DNA of 64,000 nt from Elysia chlorotica (GCA_003991915.1 RQTK01000419.1:324934-388933); one strand, 5' to 3'. Numbered from the stretch's first letter, positions 47,916 through 60,891 are shown. Numbers and translations: made by a program. The notes: generated by a model from the sequence alone, not told the origin.

Positions 47916-50900
47916 TACTAAGCAAATTTAGATATTATGCCAAGCTGTTTTTTTCTCCTCGGAAGCACATAAATTAACACACCAAAATACCAGTGAAATT
48001 TAACAAGGTTGTGTGAGATCAAGTCAACTGGGCTTTATGTGAACCTACATTAACACATGTATTTGGCAGCTTTATAATGGAGATGAATGAGATCATGTCG
48101 ACTGGATTTCTGACATCCGGTCAACGGAATGTATGACATCCGGTAAACTGGATGTATCTAGAATGATAGTCTTTGGCCAAGAAAGGCACAGTCCTAGAAG
48201 TGCAATGAAGAACATAATTTTGTGTAGTCACCACTTATACATGTACTTTTTTGGAATACAAAATTACAGGTTAATGTATTACAGTCAGCATTCCACCACC
48301 AATGTGCTTGTTAAGAGTTTTACTGTTTAATTTTTATTTTACCTCAAGTCATGCGCTGTTGAATGATGTGATGGATCAGGATTGATACAGCCACCAACTA
48401 GGAAATGAACTTGGCTCAGATATAATTTTCTCATGCAGTTATAAATTGTTATTAAAGTTTTCCTTTTTAGAGTAGGTTTTTCTTTCAATTACAAAATTTG
48501 TGCTTGATATATCTGGCATTTATTTTTTAACTTAGTTTTTGAAAATATTGGAGGATGTTGCCAATGGTTTCCTTTTTTTTTCTATTGTTTCTATTACATA
48601 TTGCAAAACGTTTTATGGCTGTGTAAAATTTTTCTTTTATCTTTGTGAATATTTTGAATAGTGTTAAGTTTGTATGTTGAAGTATTTTATTTAAATCAAC
48701 AAAACAGTGCGTAATCTAATAAGATAAGCCATGTTATTTATTCATTGTTAATCCTTCCTTGACACCTTGGATACTTACAAATGAATACAGCTCTTTGACA
48801 GTTAAAGCGTGATCGGCTGCTGGCAATGGCTGCTACATATTGAATGTACACATTGTTTTTTCAAATATCTAATTTTAACTCTAGAGTATTGATAAGGATG
48901 AACGAAAAATTTCTGGAAAACTTCATGTCATTTCCACAATACCCCTCCTAGAGTTAAATTTTGTTTGATGATGTTGAAGTAGATTTGTTTAAGGTCCTGA
49001 TTTTGTATGAGCAATTATCATTGAAGGTTATCATCCCACCACAAATTAAAACACCCCTCAAAACTACACAAAACTAAAACAAACGAACGAAACTCCTGCC
49101 CATAGACAATAAGGCAAATCATAAACCATCAGAAAACTAAACAAAGAAAACACCTAGACACGTGTATATCATTTCTAACCATAAGCATTATTGCCTATGA
49201 GTTTTCCCTAGATGAGTAGGCTACTTGTACCACTGTGTGAAAAAATATCTGACCCACTATAAACCAAAGAAGTGAAGGGCATAATCATGCTGTGAGGATT
49301 GTCAGTACTCTCTCATAAACTACAATATAGCCGTTACCGTGCTGCCAGTACTCTCTCATGAACTACAATATAGCCGTTACCATGCTGACGTGCCGTAAAA
49401 ACACACTCACTCTCATGAACTGTTGCTCCAGGCAGAAGAAAATTAATCTTGGTTCAAAACAGCTGAAAGCATAGGGCTAGATTGCCACCCTACCCTCAGA
49501 AAAGATAACTTTATTCATCCACAATGGAAAATTCGGAGTTTGTTACGGCCAAATTAGCAGGTGAGCTCCAAGCTTATACAAGTATATTCTGGGGTTAACA
49601 CTTCAGTTACAATGAGAGTGCAGAGAATGAAATCTTCACTTTATTTTTGTGTTTTGCAACAAGATTACTCTCATGACTGCATGACTGTGATGTGAAATAT
49701 TAAACAGAAATGTACATAGTTAATAAAATAGTGTTTATGTCTCATAAACATTTTTGTTGAAAGACTCACCAACAATTTTGTTAGGCTAGTGAACAGACAA
49801 ATGAAACCTTGTGGGAAGTTATTCAATTTTCGATCAACACACGGGCTTTTATTACATGTAATGGACTACTTGCTCTAGTCTTTGATGGTGTGATTGTCGT
49901 TTTTTTCTTCCATCCTAATACATTTATTGTCACATTATTTTTGCTGGTAATTGGCTGATTAATCAAGAAGTGTAAGTGTCGTCTCCCAAGCAAAGAAATC
50001 TTGAAACCTTCCTGAGTGTTGTGATAATTGTGTTGGATAATGTTTTTTTCTTCTGTTCTTTGTGGTTTTATTGAGTAGAGAATCTAGGAACCTCACACGG
50101 CTTGTTAACCTTCACCCAAATTATTTTTAAATTAAAGTCTCTAAGGATCAACCTGTGGAAAGTTTAGATATCATTGATTTGCCCCTTAGTTGGATAACAT
50201 TTGTGTTAATATTTCAAATTCATGCCATTTTTCTATTTGTTCTAGGAGTTTATGTCATCGGTATGACTTAATCTCCTTTAGAATACATGAAAGGAAATTT
50301 TATTCTTTGACTGCCACAAAAGCATCTTGTGTTTTAAATTCGGCATCTGGATTTACACCCTAAACTTTGTACAATGAATAATTCTGCTAGTTTTGGAGTG
50401 AAGTTCCAGCTGACTGTATCTTGACAAACCATTTAGATAAAGCCGCAGTGTGTGTGTGTTATTTGTTTGATATAAGCAGGATTTCAAATATTTTCGCCTA
50501 ACTATTCTCTCTTTAATGAATTTAGAAAAAGTTTTAAACCAAATTATTACCCTCCAAAGATTTTTTTATTATGGTTTGTCTTGCCTTGCAAAACCATAGC
50601 AGGGCAGTTGTCTCCACTTCATGTGGAGCTTCCTGCTCAAAATTTATCTCCCCACAACTCCACTTTACAGATATGTAGTCGGCAAGTTCCAAACCGCATG
50701 TAATTTGACACATGTATTTATTCGCATGAAATGAAATGCATATATGAATATTTGACGACCATCAGATTTCCCAAAGAATAATTATTGTAGACATGATAGT
50801 TAAGATTTGAACTTCTAATCGCCTGCTCATCAGACCCGAGTGCTACCTACCCAGGTTCCCGACGCCCTTATATATACATTGTAGTGAACTCTTTTTTCTA

Positions 50901-51999
50901 AAACTATAGATAATATTATTTGTATAAAAACAACATATCCCGGTACTCTGTGTAATGTGAAGACATTGTTTTTCAATTTAAACACAATTTATCTTGCATG
51001 CATATTACCAGCTTTTTAAATTTAATATATTAATTTGCTTTCCTCTCATATTTGTGAAGTTTTATAGGGGTCTTTGGCAATATATTTCATGGAAATAACC
51101 TGTATTATTGGCTGTGAACTGCAAATTTTCATCAAATAAAAATATAAATAACCAGCACCATGGATCTTATTCTCATATCTTATATTCTTTGTTGTTCCAA
51201 ATGTTGTCATGTTCTAGTGAATTGAAGTAAGAATTATTATGCCCATTTCTGTATGGTATTGTTTAAAAAAATTTATAGTACCCATTGTAAGGGTTTTTTA
51301 TTACTTTTTCCAATGCCAAAATGGTAAAAAAAAAACGTAATTGCAAAGCCAACATATGCCCCCCCACCCCCTTAAAAATGCCAAACCAAACCCACAACTA
51401 AAACAGCACAAAAAAAAGGAAAAAAAAAACAACGAAGCACAACAAAAATGTCCCCTAAAAATACAAGTAACGAAAACAACAAAGAAAAAAAAAACCAAAA
51501 AAAAACAAACAAACAACAAAGCAAAAATACAAAATAAAAACCCAAAACAAAACCTAGAAAAAATTTAAAAGAAGTAACAATAAACAAAAACACACACAAA
51601 AAAGCAATAGCAAATTAGTATTCTTAATCTTTTGAAAAATGTCAAGACAAAATAAAACAAAGAAAATGAAACGGTACAGGTCGAATGTACTGAAACTGAA
51701 TTTGTGTAGTAGAAATTGTTCCAATAAACGATACTTTCACAGTAATTGACGCCATCAAAATAACCTTGAAATTTTTATGCAGTTGACATTGGAACTTTCT
51801 TTTAAAGAAAAACTTAATAGATTTTTTGGGGGGAACAGATCTCCAATATTTCATAGCTGCAAAATTAAGGAGGGAAAAAAGAAAGGCAATAAGAGGATAG
51901 AGGAGGCGAAAGATGGAAAAGAGAAAGATGTGAAATATGAATTTGCGCATCTTGGTCCTCCACGAGCATGAGAAGATATAAAAATGTGTGTGTGTATTA
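47916..51999. other. Gene-free AT-rich region
   Basis: Contains a short GACATCCGGT duplication (48110-48150), a 43-bp tandem duplication (49302-49387) and an A/C-rich low-complexity block (51370-51620) that creates basic or hydrophobic spurious reading frames. No exon recognised. Confidence 0.55.
49302..49387. repeat. 43-bp tandem duplication
   Basis: CAGTACTCTCTCATAAACTA and its following bases up to GTGCTG are repeated once with three or four differences. Confidence 0.95.
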
Positions 52000-52001
52000 T
52001 T

Positions 52002-52248
52002 ATTTAGCGTCCAACGTCAGCATTATATAGGCTATTTAGCGGACGGACCTCAGACTGACGTCTGACAAGTTTCGTGCTGCCACACACGAGATAGTGCGGG
52101 GATACCTTGACTTGTCTCAGCCGGTCGCATTAAACTAACAGTAACACGGACCCAACCAGTAGGGGACGAAGTCGTCAGAGCGGGGCTAGAACTACCGATA
52201 TCCTGCGTCGAAAGCTGATTTTCTACCCCAGGGATGCTGCGCTCCCCC
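52002..52248 (-). mobile_element. tRNA-derived SINE, copy 4
   Basis: Reverse-complement orientation: tail GCGTCCAACGTCAGCATTAT at the left, body GTGCTGCCACACACGAGATA, head with box B-like GGGGCTAGAACTACC and a final GGGGGAGCGCAGC at the right. Confidence 0.88.
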
Positions 52249-52419
52249 TAAAGAATTTGAAAAGAACTTGGGAATAATTATATAATATACTGTGCTTTAT
52301 GATTTGTTCGGTTCTCTTCAAGTCTTGCGTCATACAAACCTGTTATTCATCACCTTTATTTGGAGCACAGAAACACTTTGTTTTACGCACCCCTGTATTC
52401 TCAAGGATGATGCACCACG

Positions 52420-52625
52420 GCGATGTGTCCCAACACTGACGTCTGACAATTTTTAGGGCTGCCACACACGAAACAGTAGTCAGATACCTTGGCTCCTGTT
52501 TTAGCCAGTCCCATTATAGTGACACCGAGTCAACCGATAGGGAGCAAAATCCCAAAAAAAAACAAAAAAACAAGAGACTTGCCATTCGTGGGTTTCAACC
52601 CGTGTACTTCCCGTTTGGGTGACCA
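52420..52625 (-). mobile_element. tRNA-derived SINE, copy 5 (partial)
   Basis: Body AACACTGACGTCTGACAATT and GGGCTGCCACACACGAAACA, interrupted by an A-rich run; a different tRNA-like head (GTGGGTTTCAACCCGTGTAC) follows. Confidence 0.75.
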
Positions 52626-52647
52626 ACGCTGACTAGACAATAAGCCG

Positions 52648-52648
52648 T

Positions 52649-52716
<68 letters not shown>
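52648..52716. repeat. (AAC)n microsatellite
   Basis: About 23 uninterrupted CAA units; leads directly into the ACAATAACC minisatellite. Confidence 0.97.
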
Positions 52717-53345
52717 CCATGCTATTACCATAAATATTAGCCCAAAACAATAAACAAACACAGCCGATAACCAAGTTAAATAACTAAATACAATAACAAA
52801 ACACAATAACGATATACAATAACCCAACAAAATTTGACCACATACACTAACCCAACACAATAACCAAAAAAAATAACCAAACACAACAACCAGACACATT
52901 GATCCCACACAATAACCAGAAACAACCTTCAGGCACAATTGCCAGTAATAATAATCAATCACAATAGTCAGAAACTATAACCAAACACAACAACCAGAAG
53001 CAATAATCCAACACGATAACCAGAAACAATAATCCGACAAAATAATCAAAAACAATACTCCAACACAATACATATAACCAGAAACAATAACCAAACAAAA
53101 TAACCCAACACAATAGATGTAACCAGAAACAATAACCAAACGCAATAGCCCAACACAATACACATAACCAGAAACAATAAATAAACATAAAGACAATAAC
53201 GAGAAAAAAAGTAAAGACAACAACCAGTACCAATAGCTCAACAAAATAACCAGAAACAACAATCAAATATAAAAACCATAAACAGTAACCAAACACAATA
53301 ACCAGAAACAATGACCAAACACAATTACCAGAAAAACGAAGCCCA
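52717..53345. repeat. Degenerate ACAATAACC(A/C)-based minisatellite
   Basis: About 630 bp built from variants of AACAATAACCAGAAACAATA and ACACAATAACCAAAC, nearly free of G on the plus strand. Higher-order units such as CACAATACACATAACCAGAA recur around 53070-53170. The opposite strand gives a spurious hydrophobic Trp/Leu/Phe/Val/Gly-rich ORF. Confidence 0.92.
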
Positions 53346-55011
53346 CACAATATACAGAAACAAATTCGGAACCTTGTTCACAGCTTTTTTAATTCAACAA
53401 CAAAAAATAGATTTCAATCAACAAAAGTTAACAAGAAGAGGCCTATAGGACCTATTATATAATAAAGATTTATATTATATCCATCCTACCACTTACAAGG
53501 ACAATTTGGACCCTTATAAATGTTTCATAAGCAAATTATACGTCTTATAATTATATTCAAACAGTTATTGGGGAAAAATTACATACTACTTAATACAGGA
53601 CAAAAACAATTTTTTGACTCAAAATCAATCACTTATTACATAACTTTGTTCACTATTACCGAAGGAATAGTTCGCAAAATAAAGCCAGTGATCTAGATCT
53701 ATATTCTACCACTAAGACTTAAAAACACATTTCATGTTTGGTATACAATTCGACATGTTAGTGAGACACAGCGGATACAGTCTGCACACCGACCGAACTA
53801 AAGTTGATCTACCGTGGATACCTACGATCATCATAAATACAGAGGAAGCTTTGAAGCAAGTTGATTGTCCTATAGATAATAAAATAAGTTAAAGATAAGA
53901 CACATGGTATCTTGTATCCGTTGAAGTCTGGCAAAGGGGTCGTGACAAAGAACTCCAGTTTACCTGCACCACGACAGTCTAGCTCAATCCGCTTCAAAAC
54001 TGGAAAGACCAGGGAAGTCACTAAAATAACTTTTGTTCCAGAGGTCTATGGTCAACCAAAAAACCCCACAAACACGCCGCGCCCTCCAAAAAATATAAAC
54101 ACAAACACAAAAACTTACAAAACCTGAAAAACAACAACCAAAAGCAAAAAGTAAGCTACCCCTTTCCCGCCCCAAAACAAAACAAACATCCCCTTAAAAT
54201 CACCGAAAGCCTGACGTAAAATACTCAAAAACTAGTGGACCTTGAATTTATGCACTCGAAGAATTACCATAGCTCCACAATGCTGCAGCACCATAAGAAT
54301 TTACTCAATATTTTGAAGCAATATACTTGTAGATACCTCCTGTAGTCGGGGCATATTTAAGAGCATAAGAAAACCTAGCAATGGAGCACCAGGAGGAGCA
54401 TCCCCAGTTTTGAAAAGAAAACACATACTCTAATATTTTAAAGAATCCGATCTGATTTTTAGGACAAGTAGGAAGACGGCACCAGTTCTTCTTATCGCGT
54501 AACACGCCCTCTTAGTCTTTAAATGTGAGCACGGTGACTTCTACCCTCTTGATGGATGACCAGCCTAACCCAACCGTTTCCTTTCATTCCCATCTTACAA
54601 AAAGTGCATTGATCTTCTAAGAACCAGCCCCCTATTCAGGTACAATGAAGTCCACCTTCTTTGTAGAGGCTGAGAATAACCCAACCTGCTCCTTCTATTC
54701 CCATCTAATAGCAAGTAAAAGTACAATGGGCCCCGCTCAAGAACCCGCCCCTATGAAGGGGAAAATCCGACCCTTAGACGGATTGGGGTCTTTGGCGGAT
54801 TTCGGAATGGAAGCCAATGAATACAATTACAAGTCACAATAAAACAAAGAACTTTTTATAAAAATGTCATGCCCAAGGTTTTATATGCTTAAGCATGTCA
54901 TTTTTAATTTCCCCCTTAAAGAATTAATAAAATATTTTTTAATCGTATCTTATCTTAATAAAAATCATGTCTTGCTAGCCCGTTTCATGCGCATGCGTGG
55001 CGGATCCGGAT
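53346..55011. other. Region downstream of the IL-17 exon
   Basis: AT-rich with an A/C-rich block at 54050-54200. No gene recognised; it must include the 3' untranslated region of the IL-17-like gene next to its stop codon. Confidence 0.5.
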
Positions 55012-55225
55012 TTAGGTGGAGCTCGGTGCGGACTCCCTGGGCGTACACACACAGGCCACGGGGAAGGTCTGGAACTCGCGCTTCATCTGCATCTTGCCGT
55101 CCTCGTCACAGAATTTCCTGAGGATGCTGACCTCCCTTAGCACGGGCTTGCACAGGCCCACTGACTGCCGGTTGTGTGCGCAGTTCTTGCACCGGCACTG
55201 CACGTAGCTGATGGTGTGCGGAATT
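55012..55225 (-). CDS. IL-17-like cytokine, terminal exon
   Basis: After the acceptor GTCATTGCAG the exon encodes IPHTISYVQCRCKNC, then LCKPVLREVSILRKFC and FPVACVCTP, ending ESAPSST-stop. The spacing RxPxxIxxxxCxCxxC ... VxVLRR-like ... VxCxC is the C-terminal half of IL-17 proteins, whose cysteines build a cystine-knot dimer that signals through IL-17 receptors. Molluscs have many IL-17 genes, which respond in immunity and wounding. The exon enters with one base of a split AGA codon, so the preceding exon should end in AG with a segment like SPWxYxxNxDxx. I could not find that exon in the window. GC content is clearly higher than in the surroundings. Confidence 0.8.
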
Positions 55226-55249
55226 CTGCAATGACACAGAGGCAACGAT

Positions 55250-55397
55250 AACGATGATGATAACCGTAAAATTGATGATGATGGTGATGATGATGATGAT
55301 GATGATGCTGATTATGATGATGGTGATAGTGTTGGTGGTAATTATGATTATGATGATGATGATGATGATGATAATAATAATACTATTAATGATGCTG

Positions 55398-55441
<44 letters not shown>
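55250..55441. repeat. (GAT)n / (AAT)n compound microsatellite
   Basis: GATGAT units grade into AATAAT. It starts 25 bases after the IL-17 exon border, inside the intron. Confidence 0.97.
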
Positions 55442-55442
<1 letters not shown>

Positions 55443-56547
55443 TTTTTATATTCCAAGAGTATGTATATCTATAAATATAAATGTAACATCGAATGAGAAA
55501 GAAAGAACTTGAGAGTAATTTGTTTTCTTCTCCAAGATGGATGTAGATCTAGATCTTTGAATCGAATATCAAAGTTTATTAATAAGTTGCGCACCACAAC
55601 ACACTGAGCACAGAAATACACAATTAAAGAGAAATTGAGAAAGAGAAAAGACTTTCCGCGCCGTTGGTACAATAGCACACCTTGGTAGATTTTAACGTGA
55701 TAAATATTTCCAACCAAAATGCCTAGAATCCCTTTTTTACTAAATCCACATTAGACGAGAAAAAACCCCCAGGATTTCCCATTTTTTCCCCACTCCGTTA
55801 TGTCAATCCGCGTCTTACTGTTCGTCTATCGCAGATTCGCATTATTATTTATATATTCCAGACCAGAGTGAAAAGCCTCCGATCGAGAGGTCGGATATTG
55901 GTGCAGAGTCAATCCTCGCTCAGCCCCACGCCGCAGCGGATTTCTAGGAAATCCCAGAACTCTGACATCTCTATAGCCTGTATTAAGATTGCAAGGCCAC
56001 AGGATGTAGCAATGGTCAAGTTGCTCTACTCCTCCCTTTTTTAACTTACTCTAAAATTTCCTACTAAATATTTCCTGCTGAATCCAAGCACTTTTGAGAA
56101 AACAAGTTAACAAAAGGCTATGATAGCGCCTTAATGTTGAGGATATTTTGCACCCTGGAATATATTTGGCTTTAGAAGAAGAGGTGAAGTACTTTGGCAA
56201 ATCAGACACCTGCAACCAAACCTACAAAATAAAAAGACCTTGATTGCTTCATAGAAACATGACACAAACAATGAAGCTGCACAAAAAGAATCAATACTGG
56301 AACACTGGAATACACTCTGAGAGAGGATCTAAGTTTCCCATTACATGCCAAACTTTCAGCTTTGTCTATTACATGATCCTCAAGAATTGTGTGTGTAAAC
56401 AACTAGTTTAGCAATACTAAAAACTTCAAGTTTTTATCTTTTCTATTAAACATTCACTTCAGTTCAGAAAAGCTTTCACAACACAACAGAGAGGCAGAAG
56501 TCCATTGAGCACATAAGAGAGAGAGAGAGAGAGAGAGAGGATTGTTG

Positions 56548-56791
56548 TTAATTTGGTTTAACGTCCACCGTCAGCACTATATAAGCTATATTGTGGACGG
56601 GTCCCAAGACTAATGTCTGACAGTTTTATGGACTGCCACACACGGGACAGACCAAAAATACCACGACCTGTGTCTCAGCCTGTCACATTAAACTGACACC
56701 GACTCAACCAGTAGAGGGCGGAGTCGCGAGGGCTCGAACCACGGACCTTCTGCGTCGGAAACCGATATTATACCCTAGGGCTTCCGCGCCC
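56548..56791 (-). mobile_element. tRNA-derived SINE, copy 6, inserted in a GA microsatellite
   Basis: Reverse orientation: GTTTAACGTCCACCGTCAGC, body GGACTGCCACACACGGGACA, and box B GGCTCGAACCACGG read through to CGCGCCC. GA repeats flank both sides. Confidence 0.9.
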
Positions 56792-58031
56792 ACGAAAGAA
56801 AGATAGAGAGAGAGAGATAGGTAGATAGAAAGGAACATTATGTAAGTAAATATCAATGCTTTTATTATTATTTACCTCTTAAACTAACTGATCACTTTTC
56901 TTTATTCGTATTAAAAACTGTAGATTAAAATAAAAAAAAATAAAAAATAAAAAACAAAACATCAGCACAGACACACACACACATACACACACAAACACAC
57001 AAATATATATAATAAGATAAATATTTAGATAGATATAACTATCTGAGATAGAGAGAACTATCTGAGATAGATAGATGGATATGTAGATAGATAAATAGAT
57101 GGGAAGATATGGGTAGATATAGAGGGAAAGATACCGAAAGATGGACAGAGAAAAGCATAATTATGTGAGATAGAAAAAAAGAAAAACATATCTGAAGTAG
57201 AGAGAGAAATTCATAGCCGCTTTCTCGTTGTTCGCTGAATGATTCAGACAATAGTTATGCTAAGGTTATCAAACTAAAATAATCTTTTGCAAAGTTAGTT
57301 TGAACTACTGCCAACGTTTACATGCGATGAATAGACTAAGGCCATGATGAAATTGCTACGAAAACAAAGTAGAAACACCAGACATTTTTGTTTGTTAGGT
57401 CCAATCAATCATTCTCGGTACTCAAACCAACTAAACACATTTAGATTTAAAATACCTCTGCCCACATTAAGTGAAGCCAGGGGCTTAATTATGCAAGTTC
57501 AGCAGAACTGCAACCTAAACAGCCAACAAAGAGTGTATTTACGCCCCAAAAGTGAGAGGAAATGTGCAAAAACACGGTCTACTCTATGTTTTGGGCTGAT
57601 GTTGCCAGATTCGTTTCAGGGCCACATCTATTTGCAACTAGCTAATAAACATTTCACGGATTGTTTCATGCTGAAGAAAAACACAAGCTGTGCACGGCTG
57701 GAGTTTAGGAACATAAGACATAACCAAGAACATATGTGACACAATCCATAGTTTTCACACCTCAATTCAGTGCGCCAGTCGTTCCCTGTGATTTCCATGA
57801 TGCAGACAGTGAAATTTTGAAACAGAATGATGTTACACGGTTGTGCCAGAGGGTTGAGTGTGAATTATTATCGTCTCTAGATGTGCAATGTCTTAATTGC
57901 GAAGAAAAGTCCTTGGGCAACCTTGACCAGATTTTTACTACAGCGCAGTCTCAAGAGCTAACTGAAACTAGAGCTGTAGGCATCGAACAAACAACTAACA
58001 ATCAAATAGGCAATGGAAGATCCAGCCGTTT

Positions 58032-58200
58032 AGTTAAGTTTGTTGTTTAACGTCCAACTTCAGCACTGTTTAGTCTATATATTGTGGACGGGCCCCAAGA
58101 ATAAATGCTGACAATAATACGTGTTGCCACACAGAGGCAGTGCGGGAAACATGGACTCCTGTCCCAGCCAGTCATATTATAATGACACTGACCCAATAGA
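58032..58200 (-). mobile_element. tRNA-derived SINE, copy 7 (head truncated)
   Basis: GTTTAACGTCCAACTTCAGC, TTGTGGACGGGCCCCAAGAA and GTTGCCACACAGAGGCAGTG match the family. It lies within gypsy-like coding remains and interrupts them. Confidence 0.8.
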
Positions 58201-59199
58201 TCGAACACATTCTTGATTCTTCCTGAAGCGCAGCCTCAAGAGCTACCCGAAGCTAGAATATCAAAGAAACAGGTAACAAAAAAACCCAATAAAAACACAG
58301 TCAAGACTCTGGCCAGCCATAAGCATGGAAGAAGAGGCCAAGTGAGTCTGTTAAGCTAAGCATTCATAAGATAGAGAGTGGCTTTATCTTCCACTTCCAA
58401 CGAAGATCAGAGGCGGATTCTCTCAAAGAGGAGAGGGACGTTACAAACCGCCAGGATCATAACAAAACATGACATATCGTATTGTTGTGGTGGACCATCC
58501 CCATACGCAGAGGAATGTGCAGCAGCGGAAAACAACTCAGATTTTGTCCAAAGCTAGGGCATTATTCTTTATCCGTATAATTATATATAAAAGCGAAAGC
58601 CTACTGAAGCAAATATCAGTAATATCGAGAAAAGTGATAAATTAACAGATAGTTCACAGTTCAAGATTCTAGCGGTCCATACCACACTGTCTAGCAAAAA
58701 AAAATATTCCTAGTTGATAGTGGTATAACAGTAACAATCGTGCACATACGGACTTGTCATGAAAACACCACTCCCACCAGCATACATGTGGCTGTGGAAT
58801 TTGGTACTGGTGGACTGTTTCAATACGGTGAATAATAATGTGATGGTAGTCACTGACGAGTATAGTTGGTCATGGAAGTGGAGATCGCCTTGTGCGCTTC
58901 AAAAAGGGGCCGTACTTCAACGCTAGGATTAAATCTTTGCTGGCCAAGGTTTTTCGGATGTTTGCAGGAGTGACAATGGACGTTTGTATAATTTGCTGAA
59001 ATGAACGGTTTCCGACAGAAAAAGATTCACATTTGTGCATTGAGGCAAACGGTGAGGCTGAACATTCGTGCACCAACAGCTGACGGTCGAAATTGGCAGG
59101 ATTAAATTTAAACGTTTCTTTGAAGATTTAGGTCGACAGTGTTTTGACATTCTAGGCAATGACAAGACGAAAGATGAATGGCAGATTGCCCACAACCCG

Positions 59200-59280
59200 A
59201 AACGTCTCTCTGTCTCTCTCTCTGTCTCTCTGTTTCTGTCTCTGTCTCTCTGTCTCCCTCTCTCCCTCCTTCTCTTCTAT
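59200..59280. repeat. (TCTG/TC)n microsatellite
   Basis: TCTCTGTC units; accounts for Leu/Ser- and Arg/Glu-rich reading frames on both strands. Confidence 0.93.
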
Positions 59281-60515
59281 CTCTATATATCTGTCCAATC
59301 CCTGTACAAACCAATTTTATACTCAATAATAAATACAGTAAAGGAAAGGTGGCGCAATACGCCAAAAACTGACGCCACACAGCGCAATAAAATAGTACAC
59401 CTGGTGACCACAGCGCAAACAAAAGGCGTTGATCATGTCGTATAACACGGCGCGTAGCACTTATTGTGAAAGAGGAGAATGGGAGTATGATAACAGTTTG
59501 CGTCCAGAAGAACGTCCAATCGGCAGTGACTCATCCCATTGTGGACAACGACCACCACACGTCACGATTCCTGATGGTGCTCAAGATTTTGATACAGCTC
59601 CGCAATTCCTGCACCAAACTTCAACATATCCGGAGACATTTATTCTGGGGAGATTTCTTCAACTGGAGACACGGATACAGATATCAAGAGCCACGCTACA
59701 AGCACCAACGAACTTCCATCTCCCACTATTATTACGTTCAAGCCGACAAACCCAAGACAATTTAAAAAGATTTGGTCCGTGGTTAACTATTCATTTTATC
59801 TGCAAATGATTCCAGGACGTCCTTTATCATGCATGGCCAGACAACGAGTAGTTAGGTGGCCTGAGACAAACGGCGTAACTCAACGTTTGTGGAAACAAAA
59901 TATAACATTCTTGCATCAACAGCTGACGGTGACATTGGGCTGGCCAAATTCAAACGTTACTTTGAACATTTAGGGCGATGGTATTGCGACACTCTAGGCA
60001 ATGACAGGGCAAAAGATGAATGTCGAACTACCCACAACTCCAAACAACAAAAATCGCCTCTCTCCTGTTGTCTCTATATGTAGATTTTTATATAAGCATT
60101 GCTTAACGTTGATTTACATTTTGCGCATTAGAGCATCAAAATCCTCTCTTTTGTTTTGTGTTATTATGGACTGTATCAAGGAAGGCATCAGTGTAATTAC
60201 TATTAGTCTAATCCGGCTGGATTTAAAGTGGTCGTGTAGAGTTGTCACGCTAATTATTATTATTCATTTAATTTGTGTAACATTTGTCAAACCTGAAGCC
60301 TACATCGACATTTATATTTTCATTTAAAACAGCGGGTAAATGACATGATGTTACTTAAGAAATCGCCCAGATTTAATTGGTCGTCTTTCATCAAGATCAG
60401 ATTTTTATAATTTTAGACTTAGACTTTGACTTTTGGCCGTGGTACGACCCAGTTTTTTGCTGTTGTTGTTTTTTGTCTGTGACACTTCGGTAGCCTTCTC
60501 GACCCTTGATGTGAA

Positions 60516-60752
60516 TTATTTTCTATTCTGTCTGTCATGTTCTACTTCTGTAACCTTGCTTAGTTCGTCGTCCAAGGGTAGTTGAATTGGATATTTTATC
60601 AGTGCGAGATCTCTGTCAAACACTGTTGGCAGGATTGTTTCGAATCGACCTCTTAGATTCTTTCTGTGCGGAATAAAACATGTTCTTGTTGCTCTATTAA
60701 CGGGAATGACATTGTCTCTTCGTGGGATGTGACCAAAGACGCTCCAGCGAGC
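60516..60752 (-). pseudogene. Non-LTR retroelement C-terminal fragment
   Basis: Open minus-strand frame without ATG: ARWSVFGHIPRRDNVIPVNR, then TRTCFIPHRKNLRGRFETIL and ELSKVTEVEHDRQNRK-stop. RWxxFGHxxRRD..PVN.A is the typical post-RT tail of RTE/jockey-type elements, and a DRxxWR-like ending is expected there. It lies immediately below the putative IL-17 signal exon. Confidence 0.6.
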
Positions 60753-60891
60753 CTATATAATCTGTTGCGATTAGGGATTTTTCTTGGCAGATTTTACAAG
60801 GAGATTTTTTGGGAATTTTAGTGGGTTGTCAAGTGTTTAGTAACCTTTTCAGCTGTTTTCGGTGTAATACTATAGCACCCCGTGCACCTAC

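Larger units (their letters stand above)
57340..60050 (+). pseudogene. Degenerate LTR (gypsy-like) retrotransposon remains
   Basis: Open pieces at 57344-57739 and 57736-58050 precede a retropepsin-like site (FLVDSGITVTIV, about 58710). Two integrase-like pieces with FAEMNGF and EANGEAEH (about 58.99-59.06 kb) and RWPETNGVTQRLW (about 59.86 kb) follow. The segment after each TNG/ANG motif is repeated (59068-59205 and 59910-60045; KFKRxFExLGR, LGNDxxKDE). No reverse transcriptase core or terminal repeats were identified, and the frames are broken. Assignment to gypsy rests on short motifs. Confidence 0.4.
55442..60515. other. Putative long IL-17 intron or intergenic region with mobile-element debris
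   Basis: Carries SINE copies 6 and 7, GATA-type microsatellites at about 57000-57180, degenerate gypsy-like sequence (57.3-60.1 kb) and a TCTG repeat (59200-59280). I searched for an IL-17 middle exon and saw none with the SPW motif. Confidence 0.5.

Noticed and set aside
51300..51600. Lysine/asparagine- and phenylalanine-rich ORFs
   Set aside because: Low-complexity A/C-rich DNA read in different frames.
52633..53350. Hydrophobic Trp/Leu/Phe/Val-rich minus-strand ORFs resembling membrane proteins
   Set aside because: They arise from the G-poor ACAATAACC minisatellite and have no start context or splice sites.
57344..58050. Overlapping plus-strand ORFs as a host gene
   Set aside because: Frame change between them, interruption by a SINE and nearby retropepsin and integrase-like motifs point to an element relic.
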